Shown here piece after piece: positions 17,688-24,681 of a DNA stretch of 64,000 nt (position 1 is its first letter; the number at the start of each line of letters is the position of its first letter). Both the position numbers and the translations under genes were made by a program. The notes under the pieces are model-generated. The model was not told the origin of the DNA. It saw only the letters and a program-made list of their open reading frames with translations, and ran no database searches. This DNA comes from Blastocatellia bacterium UBA7656 (GTDB lineage: Bacteria > Acidobacteriota > Blastocatellia > UBA7656), in assembly GCA_002483445.1 (NCBI GenBank), contig DLHY01000084.1:8054-72053 (forward strand), read 5' to 3'.

Positions 17688-20120
17688 ATGGACAATTTTC
17701 TCAAAGACCTGCGCTTTGCAATTCGAACGATGGCCAAACGCCCCGGCTTCACATTCGTTGCTCTGTTCACGCTTGCTTTAGGCATAGGAGCGAACACGGC
17801 CATCTTCACAGTAGTCGAAGCGAGTCTGTTGCGCTCCCTTCCCTATCGCGATCCTGATCGATTGCTCCACCTTTTCGAGAAGACTCCTCAAAAAGATTTC
17901 AATCAGCGCGAGGCTTCTTATCCAGATTTTCTCGACTGGAGAAACAATCAGACCTTCGAAGGTCTGGCCGCCTACACCGGCGGCGGCTTCACGCTTGGCG
18001 GACGCGAGACTGTGGAGCGATTGTCCGGCGGTCGCGTGAGCGCGAATTTCTTCGCGGTGATTGGCGTCAATGCCTCGATTGGAAGAACATTCGAGGAAGG
18101 CGAAGACCGCGAGGGAGCCGAGCGCGTCGTGTTGTTGACTCACGCGCTCTGGCAGAGATTATTTGGCGGCGATCCTGCGGCCCTCAATCAGATGCTCACG
18201 CTCAACGATCAGGGCTACAGAATCGTAGGCGTGCTTCCGGCAAATTTTCAATTCGCCCCTCGCGGCTCGGCAGAACTCTGGACGCCGCTCATTCCCAACC
18301 AGGCGCAGCGGGAAAGACGTTTCATGCACTGGGCCAACATAGTCGGGCGTCTCAAACAGGGCGTCACGGTGGAGCAGGCTCAATCCGAAATGTCAGTCAT
18401 AGCGAAGCGAATCGAGGAACAATTCGCAGATTCGCACGCGGGAACATCAATCATTTTCGTCCCGCTGCACGAGCAGATCATCGGCTCGGTCAAACCTCTT
18501 CTGATAGTGCTTCTCGGTTCGGTCAGTTTCGTGCTGTTGATCGCCTGCGCCAACGTCGCCAATCTTCTGCTTGCGCGCTCGTCAGTCAGGCAAAAAGAGA
18601 TCGCTATTCGCATCGCGCTTGGCGCTTCTCGCGGGCGGCTCGTTCGACAGTTGCTCACGGAAAGCGTGATGCTCGCGCTTGCGGGCGGCGCTTTGGGGCT
18701 TGTGATAGCCGGATGGGGAGTCGATGCGCTCATCAGTGTCATTCCGCAATTTCAACTCAGCCGGATGCCCTATCTGCGAGGTCTCGCGATCAACCCGATG
18801 GTTCTGGCTTTCACCTTCGGCCTGTCGCTCGTGACAGGCATAGTCTTCGGGCTTGTTCCCGCGCTGCAATCGACGAGACCCGATCTTCACGAATCGCTCA
18901 AGGAAGGCGGCAAGACTTCAGCCGGCGCGATGCGCCATCGCGTGCGAAGCGCGCTCATCGTTTCTGAGATAGCCCTCGCGCTCGTCCTTCTGGCCGGAGC
19001 AGGGCTGATGATGAAAAGCCTCTGGCGATTGCTTCATGTCAATCCCGGTTTCGATACAGAAAATCTTCTGACCATGTCGGTTTCGCTCCCCGCGTCGAAA
19101 TACGACAACTACGAAAAAGTCGCCGTCTTTCACAAAGAGAGTCTCTCGCGCCTCGAAACCCTTCCCGGAATCAAAGGCGCGGCTACGGTTGGCGTGACTC
19201 CGCTCACAGGAGGCAACACGACGCGCTTTTTCGCCGAAGGACAACCGCGTCCGGCGGCGGGCGAAGAGGTGGAATCGAATCTGCGCGACGTGAGCGCGAA
19301 TTATTTCCGCGTCATGGGGATACCACTCATTGCGGGCCGCGAGTTCGACGACCGCGATATGGCTGACGCTCCCGGCGCGCTCATAGTCAATCAGACTCTC
19401 GCCGAGCGCGTATTCCCCGGCGAAAGCGCGGTGGGAAGAAGATTGATTTTCACAAACGATCTTCAAACGCCTGTTGAGATCGTCGGAGTAGTCGGCGATG
19501 AAAAGCTCAACGGTCTCGATGCGAAAATCACTCCGGTCGTTTATTACCCGTTCCTTCAGGACAGCGATCCGGGAACGATGACCAATCTCGTTGTGCGCAC
19601 AGACTCCGATCCGAACAATCTCATTAACGCTGTCACAAACGAGTGCCGCCGGATCGAGCCTGGGCTTACCACCTTCGCCATCAGGACTGTCGAGCAGATC
19701 ATCACGGATTCGCCCTCGACCTTCACGCGGAGATTTCCGGCGTTGTTGATAGGAGTGTTCGCTTCGGTCGCGCTGCTGCTTGCGACAGTAGGAATCTATG
19801 GGGTCATCTCGTATTCGGTCAGCCAGCAATCGCGCGAGATAGGCATAAGACTGGCTCTGGGAGCCAGTCGCAGAGATATACTCCGGCTGGTGATGGGACA
19901 CGGCGGATTGCTGGCTGCGGGGGGACTCGGCGCAGGTCTTGGGGCGACGATTGCGGTGAGCCGTTTTCTTGAAAGCCTGCTTTTCGAAGTCTCGCCTACA
20001 GACCCGATGATACTCGTGATCATTTCATCGGCGCTTGCTTTAGTCGCTCTCATCGCGTGTTACATTCCGGCGAGACGGGCGACGAAAACAGATCCGATGG
20101 TCGCGTTGAGATACGAATGA
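17688..20120 (+). CDS. ADOP-family permease 3
   Basis: 810 residues starting MDNFLKDLRFAIRTMAKRPG. TM1 has LALGIGANTAIFTVVEASL (Glu replaces the usual Asn of VVNA). Both MacB-type periplasmic domains and FtsX helices are complete, and the protein ends RRATKTDPMVALRYE. The first 20 bp after the start match ADOP2 closely, then diverge, so the near-identity is confined to the H3/H4 region and its flanks. It is the last gene of the first permease unit: a 10-bp-stem hairpin follows 6 bp after the stop and the next genes lie on the other strand. Confidence 0.87.
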   Translation: MDNFLKDLRFAIRTMAKRPGFTFVALFTLALGIGANTAIFTVVEASLLRSLPYRDPDRLLHLFEKTPQKDFNQREASYPDFLDWRNNQTFEGLAAYTGGGFTLGGRETVERLSGGRVSANFFAVIGVNASIGRTFEEGEDREGAERVVLLTHALWQRLFGGDPAALNQMLTLNDQGYRIVGVLPANFQFAPRGSAELWTPLIPNQAQRERRFMHWANIVGRLKQGVTVEQAQSEMSVIAKRIEEQFADSHAGTSIIFVPLHEQIIGSVKPLLIVLLGSVSFVLLIACANVANLLLARSSVRQKEIAIRIALGASRGRLVRQLLTESVMLALAGGALGLVIAGWGVDALISVIPQFQLSRMPYLRGLAINPMVLAFTFGLSLVTGIVFGLVPALQSTRPDLHESLKEGGKTSAGAMRHRVRSALIVSEIALALVLLAGAGLMMKSLWRLLHVNPGFDTENLLTMSVSLPASKYDNYEKVAVFHKESLSRLETLPGIKGAATVGVTPLTGGNTTRFFAEGQPRPAAGEEVESNLRDVSANYFRVMGIPLIAGREFDDRDMADAPGALIVNQTLAERVFPGESAVGRRLIFTNDLQTPVEIVGVVGDEKLNGLDAKITPVVYYPFLQDSDPGTMTNLVVRTDSDPNNLINAVTNECRRIEPGLTTFAIRTVEQIITDSPSTFTRRFPALLIGVFASVALLLATVGIYGVISYSVSQQSREIGIRLALGASRRDILRLVMGHGGLLAAGGLGAGLGATIAVSRFLESLLFEVSPTDPMILVIISSALALVALIACYIPARRATKTDPMVALRYE

Positions 20121-20126
20121 AAAATC

Positions 20127-20157
20127 GCCGGACGAGAAGGAGAAATACTCGTCCGGC
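20127..20157. terminator. Hairpin after ADOP3
   Basis: GCCGGACGAG-N11-CTCGTCCGGC is a perfect 10-bp stem 6 bp after the ADOP3 stop. No T-run follows, so it is a candidate terminator or mRNA 3'-end stabiliser rather than a classic intrinsic terminator. Confidence 0.5.
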
Positions 20158-20186
20158 TCTGTCCGCATTCAGGAATCGATAGCGGA

Positions 20187-20239
20187 TGCGACCTCAGCCC
20201 GCGAAGGGCCAGGCAGAGGAGCGCCAAAACGAGGTCGCA
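20187..20239. terminator. Long-loop inverted repeat between convergent genes
   Basis: TGCGACCTC (20187-20195) and GAGGTCGCA (20231-20239) are perfect 9-bp complements around a 35-bp loop. They lie between the end of ADOP3 and the end of the minus-strand tetR operon, so they could act on transcription from either side. Confidence 0.3.
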
Positions 20240-20251
20240 CCCATACTCTTA

Positions 20252-20683
20252 TCAACCTGCGGCCTTCGCCCATGTGCCGAACAGGCGGCGAAATCCTTCG
20301 AGCCGCGCTTTTGCGTCGGGCAGTTTCATCACCAGAGTTTCGAGTTGTGCGAGATAGGTGGGCCTGCCGATAAGCTGGCGAACTTCTTCGAGGTACGGCT
20401 CGATCTTCGAGAATACGCCGATATGTTCGCCGTTGGCGTCGTTGAACATCTTTTCATCTATCCCGCCGTTGTTGACAAACGACGCGGCCATGTCCCAGTA
20501 GGAAGTTATCATTCGAAGGTGCGCGCTGCCGTCGTGACCGCTTGCAAGCACTTTGACTACATCGGCGGCGCTTTCGGGGTTGAATTCCTTGAGATACCAC
20601 GCGCGAGCGCGGCGAAGGCCATCCTCGCGACGAAGTTCGTAGAGCTTGAGAATCAAAGCAACATCCTGTTGTTTGTCGTTCAT
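20252..20683 (-). CDS. Conserved-looking 143-residue protein, function unknown
   Basis: A cytosolic, largely helical protein (MNDKQQDVALILKLYELRRE, ARAWYLKEFNPES, MITSYWDMAASFVNNGGIDEKMF) with no signal peptide. A strong GAGGAGG site precedes the ATG. It is the third gene of the tetR operon, 15 bp after the membrane protein gene. The arrangement suggests a small response module controlled by the TetR protein; I cannot name a family with confidence. Confidence 0.7.
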   Translation of the reverse strand: MNDKQQDVALILKLYELRREDGLRRARAWYLKEFNPESAADVVKVLASGHDGSAHLRMITSYWDMAASFVNNGGIDEKMFNDANGEHIGVFSKIEPYLEEVRQLIGRPTYLAQLETLVMKLPDAKARLEGFRRLFGTWAKAAG

Positions 20684-20698
20684 CGTGCCTCCTCGTAT

Positions 20699-21088
20699 TC
20701 AGTTGGTTTCAAGCTGACGGGATTTGCGCAGTCCGATCAGTTGCAGCACAGCGAAGAGCAAAACCACGTCGGCTACTATCGCTACTATCCAGTTGCCAGT
20801 CGCGCTCAACACGCCAGCAAAAATTACAATCGCGCTCCCCGCCACCCACGCAACGTCGAGCGCGACGGCGATCCAGGCTTCCATCCTGCTGACGTTTTCA
20901 CGTCGAGCATTCCACAACAGACCGGCGGCGTAAATGAGCAGCATAGCCCCGAGCGGAACGAGCGAAACGCTTGTGCCTAGAAGCTGCGCCAGTCGCTCTG
21001 AAGCCAGAAGGAGTATCGCCCCCGAAAGCGCGGAAAAGATGGCATTGGCCGTGAGCGCCCGTTTGAGCAGATTCGAATCAGAATTCAT
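20699..21088 (-). CDS. Four-helix integral membrane protein, function unknown
   Basis: 129 residues from the ATG complementary to 21086-21088 (AAAGGAG 6 bp upstream); a longer frame overlaps the tetR end and lacks such a site. Four hydrophobic segments are visible: ALTANAIFSALSGAILLLAS, VSLVPLGAMLLIYAAGLLW, WIAVALDVAWVAGSAIVIFA and WIVAIVADVVLLFAVLQLIG. It lies 17 bp after tetR in the same operon and is a likely regulatory target. The fold resembles small four-TM proteins of unknown role. Confidence 0.7.
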   Translation of the reverse strand: MNSDSNLLKRALTANAIFSALSGAILLLASERLAQLLGTSVSLVPLGAMLLIYAAGLLWNARRENVSRMEAWIAVALDVAWVAGSAIVIFAGVLSATGNWIVAIVADVVLLFAVLQLIGLRKSRQLETN

Positions 21089-21105
21089 AGCAACTCCTTT
21101 CGATT

Positions 21106-21804
21106 TCACTTTGAAGTTTTCGAAGACGCTTTTTTTCGAGAGGTCGGTTTTGCTGAAAGCAGTTTCAATCCCGACGCGGTCGCGCCCGCTTGCAGGCGAT
21201 GAAGTATCCCTGTTCGAGCGCGGTCGAAGGCTCGATTGTCGTCGAAAAGTTGATAAGCCCAGTTGGCTTCCTGAGCCATCGCGTGCATCTCGAAGGCTAT
21301 CTGGGCCGCGTCCGCTTTCGCGTCGAGTTGCCCCAATGATTGAGCGTGCCGAATCTCATCTTCGAGCGCCGCAAGCCACGAGCGCGAAAGCTCGGCAATG
21401 AGGTCGCGCACTTCTCCCGGTCGGCTGTCGAATTCGATAGCGCAGGCCATGAAAAAACATCCCCCGCGAAAGACGCTGCGCCCGACATAAGAAAGCCACT
21501 CGTCCAACATCGCCTGAAGCCTCCCAAGCCCGCGCTCAGATGCGAAAGCCCGGTCAACGACCTCGCGCACGAAGATGTCGCGGGCCTTTCCTATGACCGC
21601 GATCTGCAATTCTTCCTTCGAGCCGAAGTGAGCGAACAGCCCGCTCTTGCTCATCCCCAACTCCTGAGCAAGCTTTCCGATGGTCAGCCCCTCAAGCCCT
21701 TCGGCTGAAGCGATATCGACCGCCGCTTGCAAAATATCCTGCCGCGTTTGCTCGCCTCGCGCTTCCCTGCGCCTGTTCTCTCTAATCTCGCTGACCGATT
21801 TCAT
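21106..21804 (-). CDS. TetR/AcrR-family transcriptional regulator
   Basis: 232 residues. The N-terminal HTH at about 22-68 has TRQDILQAAVDIASAEGLEGL followed by IGKLAQELGMSKSGLFAHFG, the standard TetR DNA-binding pattern. The C-terminal ligand domain (about 85-205) resembles TetR_C members with SVFRGGCFFMACAIEFDSRPG, then a Lys/Ser-rich tail. Its promoter, reading leftward, is overlapped by a 15-bp-arm palindrome at 21840-21878, so it very probably represses itself and the two downstream genes. The ligand is unknown. Whether it also affects ADOP4, transcribed the other way, is open. Confidence 0.85.
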   Translation of the reverse strand: MKSVSEIRENRRREARGEQTRQDILQAAVDIASAEGLEGLTIGKLAQELGMSKSGLFAHFGSKEELQIAVIGKARDIFVREVVDRAFASERGLGRLQAMLDEWLSYVGRSVFRGGCFFMACAIEFDSRPGEVRDLIAELSRSWLAALEDEIRHAQSLGQLDAKADAAQIAFEMHAMAQEANWAYQLFDDNRAFDRARTGILHRLQAGATASGLKLLSAKPTSRKKASSKTSK

Positions 21805-21839
21805 TTTGCCTCTTCGCCTTCGTTTGATTGAAATGTTTT

Positions 21840-21883
21840 AGCACGACCGTTCGTTTATACTCCACGAACGGTCGTGCTGTCAA
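21840..21883 (-). promoter_or_regulatory. tetR promoter covered by a palindromic operator
   Basis: On the minus strand TTGACA (complement of 21878-21883), an 18-bp spacer and TATAAA (complement of 21854-21859) form a near-consensus sigma-70 promoter 50 bp before the tetR start. AGCACGACCGTTCGT (21840-21854) and ACGAACGGTCGTGCT (21864-21878) are perfect 15-bp complements spanning its spacer and -10 region, so bound repressor would block RNA polymerase. Confidence 0.75.
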
Positions 21884-22011
21884 CGGATTTTTTTCGGATG
21901 CCCGTAATATTTCAGTTCGGAGAGGCGCAACAGGCTGCCAGATTGTTGAGGGCATCGCCTGTCCTGCTTTCTCCTTCCATAACTGAGCGATTACGGATGC
22001 CTGTAATTTTC

Positions 22012-22041
22012 CGAAAGCGGGACTGGGGAATCCCACAAGCG
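22012..22041. promoter_or_regulatory. Candidate activator site (UAS) for ADOP4-7
   Basis: CGAAAGCGGGA-N8-TCCCACAAGCG shares the GGGA-N-TCCCA[T/C]AA[A/G]CG pattern of the sites before ADOP1 and ADOP8 (here arms are weaker, 6/11). Its TCCC core lies 64 bp before the sigma-54-like element. The rest of the 351-bp tetR-ADOP4 gap contains a direct repeat GGATGCC[C/T]GTAAT near 21897 and 21995, of unknown meaning. Confidence 0.5.
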
Positions 22042-22095
22042 GACACAGCAGACTCAATCGAGCGCATCATTGCTTGACTTGAAGGCTCGACCGAC

Positions 22096-22110
22096 TGGCA
22101 CGGCAGTTGA
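22096..22110 (+). promoter_or_regulatory. Sigma-54-type promoter of ADOP4
   Basis: TGGCACGGCAGTTGA matches TGGCACG-N4-TTGC at all but the last position; the ADOP4 ATG begins 60 bp after its first base. Confidence 0.6.
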
Positions 22111-22130
22111 TTTATCGTTTCGATAAATCA
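22108..22130. promoter_or_regulatory. Palindrome overlapping the ADOP4 -12 region
   Basis: TGATTTATCG-TTT-CGATAAATCA is a perfect 10-bp inverted repeat starting inside the -12 element and ending 11 bp before the ribosome binding site. It could be a repressor operator or an mRNA hairpin near the 5' end. It is absent from the ADOP1 and ADOP8 promoters. Confidence 0.45.
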
Positions 22131-22155
22131 TTTTCTCTCTATGGAGGTAAGGCCG

Positions 22156-24579
22156 ATGGGCGCGATGAAAGATTTTCTCTATTCGCTCAGGCTGATGGCG
22201 CGTCGTCCGGGGCTGACGATTGCCGCGCTTGTCACGCTCACTCTTGGGATAGGCGCGAGCGCAGCCATATTCAGTTTAGTCAACGCCGTAGTGCTTCGCC
22301 CTTTTCCCTACAAAGACCCTGACCGGATAATCACGCTATGGCAGCACAATGCGAAGGCCGGAATCCCTCAGCAGGAAACCTCACCCGCGAACTTCCTCGA
22401 CTGGAGAGATCAGAATCAGAGCTTCCAGTCTCTCGTTTCCATCGAACCCTGGAGCTTCGAGTATGTCGAGCGCGGAGAGCCTGAAAAATTCCGCGCTTCG
22501 GTCGTCAGCGAGGGCTTTTTCGAAATGCTCGGCTCCGAGGCCCTCTATGGTCGCGCGCTTCAAAAAGAAGATTACCAGCCGGGCCACGACAAGGTTGTGG
22601 TTCTCAGCCATAGATTGTGGAAACGATGGCTGGGTGGCGACCCGCAGATGATCGGGCAGACAGTCTCTTTTCTCGATGAGGGGCCTTGCACAATCGTCGG
22701 CGTGATGCCGCCTGAATTTCAGTTTCCCGACAAGAGTCGCGACATCTGGGCGCCGTTCACTGACGAAGATCGCTATAGAAAAGACCGTGCGAGAACTTAT
22801 ATCAAAGTCATCGGACGGCTCCGCGACGGAGTCACGCTTGATGAGGCGCGGTCGGACATGGATATCATCGGCGCGCGGTTGGCTTCCGATCATCCGCAGT
22901 TCAATGACGGTGTGGGTGTAAAGCTCACTCCTCTGCCCGAACAGATCGTGGGCGAAATCCGACCGGCGATGCTCGTGCTTCTGGGCGCTGTCGGTTTCGT
23001 TTTGATACTAGCCTGCGCCAACGTCGCCAACATTCTGCTTTCTCGCGGCCTTGAGCGTGAACACGAAATCGCCATACGCGCTGCGATGGGAGCCAACCGC
23101 AAGAGGATCGTCCGGCAGTTGCTCACCGAAAGCCTCGCGCTGGCTCTTGTGGGAGGCGTGGGCGGATTGCTTCTAAGCTACTGGCTCATCGACATAATAG
23201 TCGCGCTCAGTCCGGCGACTCTTCCGCGCATAGAGCAGGTCACGGTTGATGGTCGCGTGCTTGGGTTTTCGCTCGCCGTGTCTGTTCTCACAGCCGTGCT
23301 TTTCGGCCTCGTACCCGCGCTGCAATTCTCGAAACCGGATTTGAACCTGTCGCTCAAACAGGGCGGACGTTCGACGACAGGCAGCCCTTCGCGACGCCGC
23401 ACGCGCAATCTTTTGGTCATTGCTGAAATGGCGCTGGCGATAGTTCTTCTAATCGGCGCGGGGCTGCTGCTTCGCAGCTTCGTCAACCTGATCAGAGTCG
23501 ATCCGGGATTTCAGAAAGAAAATATTCTCGCCCTTCAGGTTTTCGCCTACGGCGAGAAATACCGAACGCCTCAACAGCGCGCAGCTTTCTTCCGCGACAC
23601 CATCGAGCGCATTTCAACTATCCCTGGCGTGAAATCAGCCGGGGCAGTTTCAGCAGTTCCCTTCCTCGGCGAGGACTCAATCGATATCGATACGACATTC
23701 ACCATCGAGGGCCGCCCTGCGCCGGATGTCTCGCAGGAGCCGACGGTGTTCGTAAGCATAGCGACTGAAAATTATTTCTTCGCCCTCGGCATTCCTCTCG
23801 TCGAAGGGCGATGGTTCAAACAGACGGACGATCTTAATACCCCGCCGGTCGTTCTCATCAACGAGACTCTTGCGCGCCGCTACTTCAGGGATGAAGACCC
23901 GGTGGGCAAAAAGATATTTGTGCGCTTCGGTCGTCCCGCTTCGCGCGAGATCATAGGAGTGGTCGCCGACGTGCGTCAGACGGGACTCGACAGCGCCCCT
24001 CGCCCGGAAGTCTTCCTGCCTCACTCGCAATATCCTTTCGGCTCGATGACCTTCATCGTTCGAGCTTCTTCTGACCCTGCCTCGGCGATAGCTGCGGTCA
24101 AAGCTCAGGTCTGGCAGGGCGATCCGCATCAGACTTTTTACAACATCGCGACGATGGAGCAACTCGTCTCGACGACTCTTGCCGCGCGAAGGTTCAATCT
24201 GCTCGTGATAGGAACATTCGCGTTAGTCGCTTTGATTCTCGCCAGCATAGGAATTTATGGCGTGATGAGTTTTTCGACTTCTCAGCGCACGCACGAGATA
24301 GGCGTAAGAATGGCTCTGGGAGCCGAATCGAAGGATATGATCCGACTGGTGCTGGGTCAGGGAATGACGCTTGTGATCGCGGGCGTCGGCATCGGACTCG
24401 CTGCCGCGTTCGCTCTCACCCGCTTCATATCGTCTTTTCTGTTCGAGGTGAGCGCGTTCGATCCGGCTACATTTGCGGGCGTGTCGGCTTTGCTTACGGC
24501 GGTGGCTCTTGCGGCCTGCTACATTCCGGCCCGCCGCGCCTCGCGCGTAGACCCGATGATCGCGCTTCGTTACGAATGA
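22156..24579 (+). CDS. ADOP-family permease 4
   Basis: 807 residues starting MGAMKDFLYSLRLMARRPGL. The upstream in-frame ATG at 22141 is rejected because GGAGG at 22142-22146 is the ribosome binding site for 22156. TM1 has LTLGIGASAAIFSLVNAVVL; the first periplasmic domain is followed by helices beginning PAMLVLLGAVGFVLILACANV; the C-terminus is RRASRVDPMIALRYE. It is the first gene of the second permease unit, with its own sigma-54-like promoter and candidate activator site. Length and domain order match its paralogues, and no ATPase gene is nearby. Confidence 0.87.
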   Translation: MGAMKDFLYSLRLMARRPGLTIAALVTLTLGIGASAAIFSLVNAVVLRPFPYKDPDRIITLWQHNAKAGIPQQETSPANFLDWRDQNQSFQSLVSIEPWSFEYVERGEPEKFRASVVSEGFFEMLGSEALYGRALQKEDYQPGHDKVVVLSHRLWKRWLGGDPQMIGQTVSFLDEGPCTIVGVMPPEFQFPDKSRDIWAPFTDEDRYRKDRARTYIKVIGRLRDGVTLDEARSDMDIIGARLASDHPQFNDGVGVKLTPLPEQIVGEIRPAMLVLLGAVGFVLILACANVANILLSRGLEREHEIAIRAAMGANRKRIVRQLLTESLALALVGGVGGLLLSYWLIDIIVALSPATLPRIEQVTVDGRVLGFSLAVSVLTAVLFGLVPALQFSKPDLNLSLKQGGRSTTGSPSRRRTRNLLVIAEMALAIVLLIGAGLLLRSFVNLIRVDPGFQKENILALQVFAYGEKYRTPQQRAAFFRDTIERISTIPGVKSAGAVSAVPFLGEDSIDIDTTFTIEGRPAPDVSQEPTVFVSIATENYFFALGIPLVEGRWFKQTDDLNTPPVVLINETLARRYFRDEDPVGKKIFVRFGRPASREIIGVVADVRQTGLDSAPRPEVFLPHSQYPFGSMTFIVRASSDPASAIAAVKAQVWQGDPHQTFYNIATMEQLVSTTLAARRFNLLVIGTFALVALILASIGIYGVMSFSTSQRTHEIGVRMALGAESKDMIRLVLGQGMTLVIAGVGIGLAAAFALTRFISSFLFEVSAFDPATFAGVSALLTAVALAACYIPARRASRVDPMIALRYE

Positions 24580-24591
24580 ATTCCTTATTGG

Positions 24592-24681
24592 TCATTTGTC
24601 CTTCGTCCTTTGTTATTTGTTGAATAACGGTCATCAACAAATGACGAATGACAAGGGACGAATGACAAGGGACAAATGACT
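24592..24681. repeat. Heptamer inverted-repeat element H5 (ACAAATG/ACAAGGG family)
   Basis: The right arm is a run of heptamers (ACAAATG, ACGAATG, ACAAGGG, ACGAATG, ACAAGGG, ACAAATG); the left arm carries the complements (GTCATTT, GTCCTTC, GTCCTTT, GTTATTT). It lies between ADOP4 and ADOP5, and its last units contain both an AAGGG motif and the ATG at 24676. Confidence 0.85.

Noticed and set aside
18918..19901. 327-codon frame on - inside ADOP3, and similar long antisense frames in other permease genes
   Set aside because: Rich in Arg, His and Ser as expected for antisense shadows; no start signals.
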